A DNA stretch of 51,154 bases from Insolitispirillum peregrinum (GTDB taxonomy: Bacteria > Pseudomonadota > Alphaproteobacteria > Rhodospirillales > Rhodospirillaceae), in assembly GCF_042665255.1 (NCBI RefSeq), contig NZ_JBHTCD010000032.1; one strand, written 5' to 3'. This document shows, piece after piece, positions 43,188 through 51,154 of this stretch. Numbering within the stretch: the first letter of the stretch is position 1; the number at the start of each line of letters is the position of its first letter. The notes under the pieces are model-generated. The model made no database searches. It worked only from the letters and a program-made list of their open reading frames with translations, and was not told where the DNA came from. Made by a program: the position numbers and the translations under genes.

Positions 43188-44059
43188 TGCTGGGCCCCCT
43201 CGTCATGGTCTTCATCGGCCCGGTTCGGACCGGCGGTGATGTAGTGGAAGAAGCCGAACAGGCCGGCCGCAGCGATCCCCAGGGTGGCGACCGGCTTCAG
43301 CATCCCCTTCCACAGCTTGACCACCGGGCTGATCTGCGGGTCTTTCGGCAGGCCGGAATAGAGGTTCGGCTTGTCGGCGTGGTGCAGGACGTACATGACG
43401 TGCGTGCCGCCGACGGCTTCGGGGTCGTACAGACCGGCGTTGTCATAGCCGCGCTGCTTGAGGTCGGCGATGCGGGTTTCGGCGACTTCCTTCATGTCCT
43501 CTTTGGAACCGAACTGGATGGCGCCGGTCGGGCAGGTCTTGACGCAGGCCGGTTCCTGACCAACGGCCACGCGGTCGGAACACAGGCTGCACTTGTAGGC
43601 CTTGTTGTCCTGCGCACTGATGCGCGGGATGTTGAACGGGCAGCCGGAAACGCAATAGCCGCAGCCAATGCAGTTTTCCTGATGGAAATCGACGATGCCG
43701 TTCTTGTACTGGATGATCGCGCCCGGTGACGGGCAGGCTTTCAGGCAGCCGGGGTCCGAGCAGTGCATGCAGCCGTCCTTGCGGATCAGCCATTCCAGCT
43801 TGCCGTTTTCCTCGACTTCCTCAAAGCGCATCACCGTCCACGCCTGCGGCGACAGGTCGATCGGGTTGTCATAGACGCCGACGCACGAGCCGACGTCTTC
43901 GCGCAGGTCGTTCCATTCCGAGCACGCCACCTGACAGGCTTTACAGCCGATACAGGTGGTCACGTCGATCAGCTTGGCCACTTCCATCGGACTCCGCGCC
44001 TCGGGGGCGGGAGTCGGGCTGGCGGAGCGGCGCATAATGTCCAGGGATTGTAATGCCAT
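43184..44059 (-). CDS. fdnH: Formate dehydrogenase iron-sulfur (beta) subunit
   Basis: The 291-aa protein has four [4Fe-4S] motifs: CIGCKACQVAC, CMHCSDPGCLKAC, CIGCGYCVSGC and CSLCSDRVAVGQEPACVKTC. A single TM near the C-terminus (ATLGIAAAGLFGFFHYI) fits the FdnH/FdoH type that spans the membrane beside the cytochrome. It lies 14 nt after the alpha gene. Confidence 0.94.
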   Translation of the reverse strand: MALQSLDIMRRSASPTPAPEARSPMEVAKLIDVTTCIGCKACQVACSEWNDLREDVGSCVGVYDNPIDLSPQAWTVMRFEEVEENGKLEWLIRKDGCMHCSDPGCLKACPSPGAIIQYKNGIVDFHQENCIGCGYCVSGCPFNIPRISAQDNKAYKCSLCSDRVAVGQEPACVKTCPTGAIQFGSKEDMKEVAETRIADLKQRGYDNAGLYDPEAVGGTHVMYVLHHADKPNLYSGLPKDPQISPVVKLWKGMLKPVATLGIAAAGLFGFFHYITAGPNRADEDHDEGAQQ

Positions 44060-44073
44060 GATCAGTCAGCGCC

Positions 44074-47000
44074 TCACGCTTTTTCCAGGTTCACCAGGAA
44101 CGCCTTGTATTCGGGGGTCTGGGTGTTGCAATCCCCGACGGCGGGCGGCAGGGCGTTGGACAGATAGCCCTTTTTGGCCACCGTCTCCCAGCCCCAGTGA
44201 AGCGGAATGCCGATCTGGTGCACGGTTTTGCCGTTGACCTTCAAGGCCTTGACGCGCTTGGTCACAACCGCTTTGGCCTTGATGAAGCCACGCTTGGAGC
44301 TGACCTTGACGGTATCCCCGGCCTTGATGCCCTTTTCGGCGGCCAGCGTTTCGCCGATTTCGACGAACTGTTCCGGCTGGGCAATGGCGTTCAGGCGAAC
44401 GTTCTTGGTCCAGAACTGGAAATGTTCGGTCAGGCGATAGGTGGTGCCGACATAGGGGAACTCGTCGTGCTTGCCCAGACGTTCCTTGTCCGAGGCGAAC
44501 AGACGCACCGCCGGACTGGTGACGACCTTGGGGTGCAGCGGGTTGGTGCCCAGCGGGCTTTCCATCGGCTCGTAGTGTTCGGGGAACGGGCCATCGACCA
44601 GCTTGTCCGCCGCAAACAGACGGCCGACGCCTTCGGGGTTCATGATGAACGGGTTCATGCCGGTGTCCGGGGCGGCGTCGGCCTTGAAGTCCGGCACGTC
44701 GATCCCGGCCCACTTGTCGCCGGTCCACGAAATCAGCACCCGCTTGGGGTCCCACGGCTTGCCCTGGGCATCGCTGGAGGCGCGGTTGTACAGGATGCGG
44801 CGGTTGGCCGGCCACGACCACGACCAGCCGGGGGTGTTGCCCAGACCGACATCGGTGTTGTCGCGGCGGCCCATCTGGTTGCCGGCTTCGGTCCAGCAGC
44901 CGGAGAAGATCCAGCAGGCCGACATGGTCGAACCGTCGTCGCGCAGGGCGGCAAAGCCCGGCAACTGTTCGCCTTTCTTGAACAGCACCTTGCCGGTCGG
45001 GTCGGTGATGTCGCTGAGGGCGCGACCGTTCATTTCCTTCGCCAGCTCTTCCGGTGACGGAGCCGCCGGGTCGCGGTACGGCCACGACAGGTTCAGGATG
45101 GTTTCGGCACCGGGGCCGCCTTCGTCCTGATACAGCTTGCGCAGGGCCACGAACAGCTCGCCGAGGATTTCCTGGTCCGGCTTGGCTTCGCCCGGCGGCT
45201 CGGCACCCTTCCAGTGCCACTGCAACCAGCGGCAGGAATTGACGATCGAGCCGTCTTCTTCGGCAAAGCAGGTGGACGGCAGGCGGAACACTTCGGTCTG
45301 GATTTTGGCCGGATCGACGTTGTTGGCTTCGCCGTGGTTCTGCCAGAAGCTGGAGGTTTCGGTGGTCATCGGGTCGATGATCACCATGTACTTCAGCCTG
45401 GCAAAGGCCGCCGAGGTCTTGTTGAAGTCCGGCAGCGAGGTCAGCGGGTTGAAGCCCTGAACGATGAAGCCGTTCATCTGGCCCTGATACATCATCTCCA
45501 TCAGCTGGAGAATGTCGTACATCTTGTCCCACTTGGGCAGCCAGTCATAGCCCCAGTTGTTTTCGGCAGTGGCGTTCTTGCCCCAGAACCACTTCAGCAG
45601 GCTGACCATGAACTTGGGCGTATTGCTCCAGTAGTTCAACTGGCCGGGCTGCAGGGCCTTGGGGGTGTTTTTGGCCAGATAGCTGGCAAAGTCCGGGTGC
45701 GCCTGTTCGTTCGGCAGCGTCAGATAGCCGGGCAGGCTGGTTGACAGCAGGCCGAGGTCGGACAGACCCTGAATGTTGGAGTGACCGCGCAGGGCGTTGA
45801 CGCCGCCGCCGGGCATGCCGATGTTGCCCAGCATCAACTGGATCATCGCCATGGTGCGGATGTTCTGCGCACCGACAGTGTGCTGGGTCCAGCCCAGAGC
45901 ATAGAGGACAGTCCCGACCTTGGTCGGAACGGCGGTTTCGCCCAGATGGGCGCAAACGCGCAGGAAGCCATCCTTGGGGGTACCGGTCAGATCGCTCACC
46001 ACGTCCGGGGTATAGCGGGCGTAGTGGTTCTTCATCAGGTTCCACACGCAGCGCGGATGGCTGAGTGTCGGGTCGGTTTTGGCCAGCCCCTTGTCATCCA
46101 GCTCATAGCTCCACGAGCTGCGATCGTAACGGCCCTTGGCCTCGTCATAGCCCGAGAACAGGCCTTCGGAGAACGAGAAACCTTCGTTGACGATGAAGGT
46201 GGCGTTGGTGAAGGCCTTGACGTAATCCCACTGGATCTTGTCGTTGGCGATCAGCCAGTTGATCACCCCGCCGAGGAACACGATGTCCGACCCGGCGCGG
46301 ATCGGCATGAATTCGTCAGCGACGGCGGCGGTGCGGTTGAAGCGCGGGTCAACCACGATGATGCGGGCGCCCTTTTTCTTGGCTTCGATCGCCCACTTGA
46401 AACCGACCGGATGGGCTTCGGCCGGATTGCCGCCCATCACCAGAATGAAGTCGGCATTCTTGATGTCGACCCAGCTGTTGGTCATCGCGCCACGACCAAA
46501 GGTCGCCGCCAGCGCCGCCACCGTCGGGCCGTGGCAGACACGGGCCTGGGCGTCGGTGGCGATGATCCCCAGCGCGCGCATGAATTTCTGGGTCAGGATG
46601 CCGGTTTCGTTTGACGATGCCGAGGCGGTCAGCATCGAGGTGCTCAGCCAGCGGTTGACCGGCACGCCATTGGCGTTTTTCGCCACGAAATTGGCGTCGC
46701 GGTCGGCCTTGATGTGGCGGGCGATACGCTCGATGGCTTCGTGCCACGAGATGCGTTTCCAGGCGTTGGTGCCGGGTTCGCGCACTTCCGGGTACTTCAG
46801 GCGGTTCGGGCTGTGGATGAAATCCAGCAGACCGGCACCCTTCGGGCACAGCGAGCCACGGCTGACCGGATGGTCCGGGTCGCCTTCGATGTGCATGATT
46901 TCGGCTTTGGCGTTCTTGGCGCCATCGCCCAGACTGTACATCAGCAGACCGCAGCCGACCGAGCAGTAGGTGCAGGTGTTGCGGACTTCTTTGGCCCGGG

Positions 47001-47124
47001 TCAGTTTGTACTGCCGCACTTCGGCCAGGGCAGCGGTCGGGAACAATCCCAACGTTGCCATGCTGGACGTGGCCGCCAGTCCCCCTGCCGAGACCTTGAA
47101 CAATTGCCGCCGTGAAAGCTGCAT
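44074..47124 (-). CDS. fdnG: Formate dehydrogenase catalytic (alpha) subunit, Cys type, Tat-exported
   Basis: The 1016-aa protein starts with the twin-arginine signal SRRQLFKVSAGG. A [4Fe-4S] motif follows (CTYCSVGCGLLMYS...SLCPKG), then the molybdopterin domains. At residue 197 the sequence ARVCHGPTVA has TGC where E. coli FdnG has a selenocysteine codon, so this is a Cys enzyme. HGPTVAALAATFGRGAMTNSW is otherwise the FdnG/FdoG block. It oxidises formate in the periplasm and is expected to form a trimer-type complex with the two downstream genes. The sequence is a single intact frame. Confidence 0.95.
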   Translation of the reverse strand: MQLSRRQLFKVSAGGLAATSSMATLGLFPTAALAEVRQYKLTRAKEVRNTCTYCSVGCGLLMYSLGDGAKNAKAEIMHIEGDPDHPVSRGSLCPKGAGLLDFIHSPNRLKYPEVREPGTNAWKRISWHEAIERIARHIKADRDANFVAKNANGVPVNRWLSTSMLTASASSNETGILTQKFMRALGIIATDAQARVCHGPTVAALAATFGRGAMTNSWVDIKNADFILVMGGNPAEAHPVGFKWAIEAKKKGARIIVVDPRFNRTAAVADEFMPIRAGSDIVFLGGVINWLIANDKIQWDYVKAFTNATFIVNEGFSFSEGLFSGYDEAKGRYDRSSWSYELDDKGLAKTDPTLSHPRCVWNLMKNHYARYTPDVVSDLTGTPKDGFLRVCAHLGETAVPTKVGTVLYALGWTQHTVGAQNIRTMAMIQLMLGNIGMPGGGVNALRGHSNIQGLSDLGLLSTSLPGYLTLPNEQAHPDFASYLAKNTPKALQPGQLNYWSNTPKFMVSLLKWFWGKNATAENNWGYDWLPKWDKMYDILQLMEMMYQGQMNGFIVQGFNPLTSLPDFNKTSAAFARLKYMVIIDPMTTETSSFWQNHGEANNVDPAKIQTEVFRLPSTCFAEEDGSIVNSCRWLQWHWKGAEPPGEAKPDQEILGELFVALRKLYQDEGGPGAETILNLSWPYRDPAAPSPEELAKEMNGRALSDITDPTGKVLFKKGEQLPGFAALRDDGSTMSACWIFSGCWTEAGNQMGRRDNTDVGLGNTPGWSWSWPANRRILYNRASSDAQGKPWDPKRVLISWTGDKWAGIDVPDFKADAAPDTGMNPFIMNPEGVGRLFAADKLVDGPFPEHYEPMESPLGTNPLHPKVVTSPAVRLFASDKERLGKHDEFPYVGTTYRLTEHFQFWTKNVRLNAIAQPEQFVEIGETLAAEKGIKAGDTVKVSSKRGFIKAKAVVTKRVKALKVNGKTVHQIGIPLHWGWETVAKKGYLSNALPPAVGDCNTQTPEYKAFLVNLEKA

Positions 47125-47224
47125 AACGACTCCCTCTTTACCAGACGTGCCGTGCCCCTTGGGTGGGTGGAGGGGTAGCAGGGAGCAACCCGCCCTGACC
47201 TACCCACGGCTTTGGCCCTCTTTA

Positions 47225-47241
47225 GGCAGATTCCGTGCCAC
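47225..47241 (-). promoter_or_regulatory. Sigma-54-like promoter of the formate dehydrogenase operon
   Basis: The minus strand reads GTGGCACGGAATCTGCC. It has a perfect TGGCACG -24 element and a CTGC -12 element with the required 10 nt between GG and GC. The start would lie near 47214, about 90 nt before the ATG. The -12 is one base from consensus. Confidence 0.6.
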
Positions 47242-47292
47242 TTGGGCAAAGCCGCATAAATCCAAGGTCTTTTGGAAAATCCCTCCGGCCAG

Positions 47293-47331
47293 TGCGACAT
47301 TTTGTCCCGGGGGTAGGGACAAAATGTCGCA
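47293..47331. promoter_or_regulatory. Perfect 16-bp inverted repeat between fdnG and fdhE
   Basis: TGCGACATTTTGTCCC (47293-47308) and its exact complement (47316-47331) flank GGGGGTA. Its centre is about 99 bp upstream of the predicted sigma-54 start of fdnGHI, the distance expected for an enhancer-binding activator. It also lies about 215 bp before fdhE and could act on both. No T-run follows, so it is not a terminator. The rest of the 422-nt gap (47125-47546) shows nothing else I can name. Confidence 0.65.
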
Positions 47332-47546
47332 GAGGGTGAGCCGGGCCAACCCCTACGGGTGATGTGGAAATGGGCATGAGACATTTGCAGGCAGGTTAAA
47401 AAGGGGATGGATTTTCGACGCCTCCGCCCGCCTGAATGCGGTACGGGACACGGCAAAACGCACCAACACCATTGACCTTTCCTGTCAGAGCACGAATTTT
47501 GCATTCCGTTGTTGTCACCCGATCACCCGTCTACGGAGAACACCCG

Positions 47547-48467
47547 ATGCAGCCGACCACCCCAAACACTGCCAGCCCCGATCTGCACGAGGCGATGGCC
47601 GAAGCAGGCCTGAAGCCCGGCCGCTCGCCGGTGCCGGTTCTGTTGCCCGCCGGGGCGACGGTGTTCCGGGTGCGGGCCGAACGGCTGCGCACGCTGGCCA
47701 GGGAGCATCCGTTGCAGGACTGGCTGGAATTTGTCGCCCTGATCTCGGACGCTCAGGCTGACGTCAGCGCCCGCGACCTGCCTCAAGGGGTGGAAGACAG
47801 CCCGGCAACCGCCTGGCTTGACGATTTCGCTGCCCTGACCGCCGGGATCAAGGATCTGGTTCCGGCTCCGGCGCAACAGGCTTTGGCGGAAAATGATCCG
47901 CAGGACATCCACGACATCGCCGCCCGCCTGCTGGAAGGCCGCCTGAAAGGGCAGGATCTGGCGCTGGCCCCGTTCATCGTGGCCGCCTTGCAGGTGGCCT
48001 GGACCCGTCATGCCGCCAGCCAGAAGGCCGAGGACATTCATGTGCAGTCGCGCGAAGGTGGCTGTCCGGTCTGTGGCAGTGCGCCGGTGGCCAGCATGAT
48101 CCATATCGGCATGGAAAGCGGTGGCTTGCGCTATCTGCACTGCTCGCTGTGCAACACCGCCTGGCACCATGTGCGCACCACCTGCGTTGCCTGTGGGCAA
48201 GACAAGGGCCTGAGCTATCGTCTGATCGAAGAGCTGGGCACGGCGGTGCGGGCGGAAACCTGCGACTGTTGCCACAGCTATCTGAAGCAGGTGATGGCCG
48301 ACAAGGCACCGGGGGCCGAGCCGCTGGCCGATGATCTGGCGATGCTGGCGCTGGATATTCTGCTGGCCGAGGACGGCTATCAGCCGCTGGGGGTGAACCC
48401 GTTCCTGCTGCTGGCCGACGAGCCGACCGGAGAGGGCGGCGACGACGCGGAACAGCCGGACGGCTGA
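47547..48467 (+). CDS. fdhE: Formate dehydrogenase accessory protein FdhE
   Basis: GGAGAA precedes ATG 47547, giving 306 aa. The N-terminal half is helical (PVLLPAGATVFRVRAERLRTLA...HPLQDWLEF), and the C-terminal half carries the rubredoxin-like pairs CPVCGSAP, CSLCNTAW, CVACGQ and CDCCHSYL typical of FdhE, which binds iron and assists formate dehydrogenase maturation. It is divergent from fdnGHI. Confidence 0.93.
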   Translation: MQPTTPNTASPDLHEAMAEAGLKPGRSPVPVLLPAGATVFRVRAERLRTLAREHPLQDWLEFVALISDAQADVSARDLPQGVEDSPATAWLDDFAALTAGIKDLVPAPAQQALAENDPQDIHDIAARLLEGRLKGQDLALAPFIVAALQVAWTRHAASQKAEDIHVQSREGGCPVCGSAPVASMIHIGMESGGLRYLHCSLCNTAWHHVRTTCVACGQDKGLSYRLIEELGTAVRAETCDCCHSYLKQVMADKAPGAEPLADDLAMLALDILLAEDGYQPLGVNPFLLLADEPTGEGGDDAEQPDG

Positions 48468-48539
48468 TATCTGACGGGAAGTTTGCAAAGAACCGTCGTT
48501 GCGACCTTTTCAGGAACGGCGGCTCGGGATATCCTGTAG

Positions 48540-48564
48540 CCGCCCCGGTTGTGAGCCGGGGCGG
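48540..48564 (+). terminator. GC-rich hairpin after fdhE
   Basis: CCGCCCCGG and CCGGGGCGG enclose TTGTGAG, 73 nt after the fdhE stop. There is no U-tract, so termination is only probable. Confidence 0.5.
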
Positions 48565-48658
48565 TGCGGGGTCTTGCGCGCTGTTTTCAACAGGTTATCC
48601 CTGCGCAGGGTCTGTTGCCGCCATGCCATGCCTTTTTGTGATGTAAGGAACACCAGCA

Positions 48659-50932
48659 ATGTCGCGTCCCCTCAACCCCGAGCAGATCGCTTCCCTGGTC
48701 TTTGGTGACGCTTGCGACCCTTTCTCCCTGCTGGGCCTGCATGCCGATCCGATCACCCATAACTGGCAACTGTGCGTCTTTGATCCCCACGCCGAGGCCA
48801 TCGAGATGGTGGACCCACGCGGCGGCATGGTGGCTCGTCTGCGCCAACTGGACGTTGATGGCGAGACCGCCGATGACCAGCACCCCGGCTGTGGCGTGTG
48901 GGTGGCGCGCGGGCCGCTGACCGCGCTGAAGGGGCTGAATGGCCGCTACAAACTGCGCCTGCACCGGCATGGCTCCAGCCGGGATGTCGAAGACCCCTAT
49001 CGTTTCGGCCCCTATCTGGGGGAACTGGACTGCCACCTGCTGGCCGAGGGCAACCACTGGCGGGCCTATGAAAAGCTGGGCGCCCATCCGCTGACGGTCG
49101 ATGGCGTTGCCGGGACCGCCTTTGCCGTCTGGGCTCCGAATGCCCGCCGGGTGTCGGTGGTGGGTGACTTCAACGGCTGGGATGGCCGGATTCACCCGAT
49201 GCGCCTGCGTTCCGATTGCGGGGTGTGGGAAATCTTTGTGCCGAATGTAGCTGCCGGTGCGCTGTACAAGTTCGAGATCAAGGCCGCCGACGGCACCCTG
49301 TTGCCGCTGAAGTTTGACCCCTGCGCCTTTTATGCCGAACAGCGCCCGGCCACCGCCTCGGTGGTTCACGGCCTGAGCGATTTTGCCTGGAACGACAGCG
49401 AGTGGCTGAAGCAGCGACAGAAGGGTGGCGCGCAACTGGCTGAGCCGATGAGCATCTATGAGGTGCATCTGGGATCGTGGCGGCGACGCAGTGACGAAGG
49501 CAACCGTTTCCTGACCTACCGCGAGCTGGCCGCCGAGCTGGTGCCCTATGTGAAAAGCCTGGGCTTTACCCATATCGAGCTGCTGCCGATTCACGAACAC
49601 CCGTTTGACGGCTCGTGGGGCTATCAGCCGATTGGCCTGTATGCCCCGACCAGCCGCTTTGGCACTCCTGACGACTTCAAGGCGTTTGTCGATGCCTGCC
49701 ATCAGGCCGGGCTGGGGGTGATCATCGACTGGGTGCCGGGCCATTTCCCCAAGGACACCCACGGGCTGGTGCAGTTCGATGGCACCCATCTGTACGAGCA
49801 CGCCGACCCGCGTCAGGGCGAGCACATGGATTGGGGCACGCTGATTTACAACTTTGGCCGTACCGAAGTGCGGAACTTCCTGATTGCCAACGCCCTGTAC
49901 TGGATTGACCAGTTCCATATCGACGGCCTGCGCGTCGATGCGGTGGCGTCGATGCTGTACCTCGACTATTCGCGCAAGTATGGCGAGTGGGTGCCGAACC
50001 ACCACGGCGGCAACGAAAACCTCGAAGCTGTCGAGTTCCTCAAGCGTCTGAACGAAGTGGTGTACAGCGAAGGCTTTGGGGCAATCACCATTGCCGAGGA
50101 AAGCACTTCGTGGCCGATGGTGTCACGGCCAACCTATCTGGGCGGGCTGGGATTTGGCTATAAATGGAACATGGGCTGGATGCATGACACCCTGACCTAT
50201 TTCTCCAAGGACCCGATCCATCGCCGGTTCCACCACAACCAGCTGACTTTTGGCTTGCTGTACGCCTTTAGTGAAAACTTCTGCCTGCCGCTGTCGCATG
50301 ATGAAGTGGTTCATGGCAAGGGTAGCCTGTATGGCCGGATGGCGGGTGATACGTGGCAGAAACTGGCCAACCTGCGCGCCTACTTCGCCTTCATGTGGGC
50401 GCATCCGGGCAAAAAGCTGCTGTTCATGGGCGGCGAGCTGGCCCAGCCGGGCGAGTGGGACTTTGATGACTCGCTGCCGTGGGGGCTGCTGGCCGAAACC
50501 GGCCATGCCGGAATGCAGCGGCTGGTGGCGGTGCTGAACCACGGCTACACCGCTCTGCCGGCGCTGTACGAGCAGGACTTTGACCACAACGGCTTTGCCT
50601 GGATCGATTGCCAGGATTCTGACAACTCGGTGATCTCGTGGGCGCGCTTCCCCCGTAGCGCAGGGGCCCGACCGGTGGTGGTGATCTGCAACCTTACCCC
50701 GGTGGTGCGGCAGGAGTACCGCATCGGCCTGCCGCGCGGCGGGCGGTGGGAATGCCTGCTCAACACCGATGATGCCGCCTATGGCGGCAGTGGTGTGCGC
50801 TGCATCGGGGCCCGCGATGCCGATGGCCGTGAAGTGATCCACAGCGACGACATCCCGTTCCATGGCCAGCCGGTGTCGATCAGCCTGACCCTGCCGCCGC
50901 TGGCGACGGTATGGCTGTCGCCAGCGGATTAG
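48659..50932 (+). CDS. glgB: 1,4-alpha-glucan branching enzyme
   Basis: AAGGA precedes ATG 48659. The 757-aa length and order fit GlgB: N-terminal modules, CBM48 with APNARRVSVVGDFNGWDGR, and a GH13 barrel. Catalytic residues are visible: Asp427 in DGLRVDAVASM, Glu480 in ITIAEESTSWP, and His547-Asp548 in LPLSHDEVVHGKGS. It introduces alpha-1,6 branches in glycogen. No other glycogen gene is in the window and the transcript seems to be monocistronic. Confidence 0.97.
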   Translation: MSRPLNPEQIASLVFGDACDPFSLLGLHADPITHNWQLCVFDPHAEAIEMVDPRGGMVARLRQLDVDGETADDQHPGCGVWVARGPLTALKGLNGRYKLRLHRHGSSRDVEDPYRFGPYLGELDCHLLAEGNHWRAYEKLGAHPLTVDGVAGTAFAVWAPNARRVSVVGDFNGWDGRIHPMRLRSDCGVWEIFVPNVAAGALYKFEIKAADGTLLPLKFDPCAFYAEQRPATASVVHGLSDFAWNDSEWLKQRQKGGAQLAEPMSIYEVHLGSWRRRSDEGNRFLTYRELAAELVPYVKSLGFTHIELLPIHEHPFDGSWGYQPIGLYAPTSRFGTPDDFKAFVDACHQAGLGVIIDWVPGHFPKDTHGLVQFDGTHLYEHADPRQGEHMDWGTLIYNFGRTEVRNFLIANALYWIDQFHIDGLRVDAVASMLYLDYSRKYGEWVPNHHGGNENLEAVEFLKRLNEVVYSEGFGAITIAEESTSWPMVSRPTYLGGLGFGYKWNMGWMHDTLTYFSKDPIHRRFHHNQLTFGLLYAFSENFCLPLSHDEVVHGKGSLYGRMAGDTWQKLANLRAYFAFMWAHPGKKLLFMGGELAQPGEWDFDDSLPWGLLAETGHAGMQRLVAVLNHGYTALPALYEQDFDHNGFAWIDCQDSDNSVISWARFPRSAGARPVVVICNLTPVVRQEYRIGLPRGGRWECLLNTDDAAYGGSGVRCIGARDADGREVIHSDDIPFHGQPVSISLTLPPLATVWLSPAD

Positions 50933-50933
50933 A

Positions 50934-50977
50934 GCATTGTGCGAAAAGTGGGAACCGGTTTTCGCAACAACAATGCG
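50934..50977. repeat. 44-nt palindromic repeat, copy 3
   Basis: It is the same unit as at 42236 and 42294 apart from a few bases (GGGAACCGG for GGGCACCGG) and starts 2 nt after the glgB stop. Confidence 0.8.
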
Positions 50978-50990
50978 ACAGAATAAAAGG

Positions 50991-51030
50991 TTAGATCAGC
51001 GTGCGTTAGATTTGACGCACGCTGATCTAA
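50991..51030. repeat. Perfect 16-bp inverted repeat after glgB
   Basis: TTAGATCAGCGTGCGT and ACGCACGCTGATCTAA enclose TAGATTTG. It could terminate glgB, but with no T-run it may instead be part of the border of the insertion element that seems to start to its right. Confidence 0.6.
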
Positions 51031-51125
51031 TACCAATGGCCGAAACGACTAACCCTCGTTAACGAGCTTGCGCTCGGGGGCTCTGCGTGATTCGCTCTAT
51101 CTTGTAGCGTTTCACGGAGGGGACT

Positions 51126-51154
51126 ATGCCGCCAGCAGTGACTGTGACGCGGAC
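51126..51154 (+). CDS. Start of a gene cut by the window edge, possibly an IS630-type transposase
   Basis: GGAGGGG 5 nt upstream of the ATG makes a real start likely. The nine visible residues MPPAVTVTR are like the beginning of IS630-family transposases in related bacteria, but this is too short to be sure. Confidence 0.35.

Noticed and set aside
46534..46536. Selenocysteine codon in the formate dehydrogenase alpha gene
   Set aside because: The codon is TGC, not TGA, so no Sec insertion is needed.
47293..47331. Reading the perfect palindrome as a terminator
   Set aside because: It lies between divergent genes and has no U-tract on either strand.

Overview
The window is high-GC DNA that looks like an alphaproteobacterium of the Rhodospirillales type. 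This is inferred from gene content (urt/ure cluster, KgtP, Tat-exported formate dehydrogenase with a branching-enzyme neighbour), from the dense GC-rich palindromic repeats, and from the 44-nt GCGAAAA...TTTTCGC repeats; no rRNA or marker gene fixes the species. Both ends run into insertion sequences: the tail of an IS110-type transposase at the left and the probable start of another transposase at the right. No tRNA, rRNA or CRISPR array was seen.

Layout. (1) 0.2-7.6 kb: an outer-membrane barrel protein, then a DUF6134-like exported protein with an OmpR-type response regulator and histidine kinase, then a compact operon of a thermostable-hemolysin-family protein, an AMP-ligase fused to a haem-oxygenase-like (TenA/UndA-like) oxidase, and a short-chain dehydrogenase, then a 65-aa protein. 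One 17-nt direct-repeat box, GTCAGGTTGCTGTCAGC, precedes the regulator operon, the ligase operon and the 65-aa gene, which suggests one regulon. (2) 7.8-8.6 kb: a degenerate resolvase-like gene and a dispersed repeat. (3) 8.7-20.2 kb, minus strand: urtABCDE (urea ABC importer) followed by ureDAB, a HEAT-repeat gene, ureC and ureEFG, behind a good sigma-54 promoter. (4) 20.6-26.3 kb: a TorR-like regulator, the alpha-ketoglutarate permease KgtP, a DctB/DctD-like two-component pair whose AAA+ protein lacks the sigma-54 contact loop, and a small hypothetical gene.

(5) 26.4-38.1 kb is the accessory island and the most unusual part. A sigma-70-like promoter is followed at once by an intrinsic terminator, then a phage-ejection-protein-like gene (540 aa), a second terminator, and an 1171-aa polymorphic-toxin-like protein. 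That protein has a GC-rich core of about 890 residues and an AT-rich C-terminal tip that resembles a protein kinase fold. A 202-aa candidate immunity gene follows. Downstream lies a row of silent cassettes. They are built from fragments of the toxin core, an orphan ribonuclease-like tip or only the last codons of such tips, members of a second acidic immunity family (four genes, six domains), a second copy of the kinase-tip immunity gene, and shared spacer repeats. I read this as a tip-and-immunity cassette array of a polymorphic toxin locus.

(6) 38.1-42.2 kb, minus strand: a UrtA-like anchored binding protein translationally coupled to a hybrid histidine kinase with receiver and Hpt domains, a TorT/TorS-like arrangement that probably senses urea or a short amide. 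(7) 42.5-48.5 kb: the three-subunit membrane formate dehydrogenase (Cys, not Sec) with divergent fdhE. A sigma-54-like promoter and a perfect 16-bp inverted repeat lie between them. (8) 48.7-50.9 kb: glgB.

All functional calls come from reading motifs, gene order and repeats by eye; no database search was possible.
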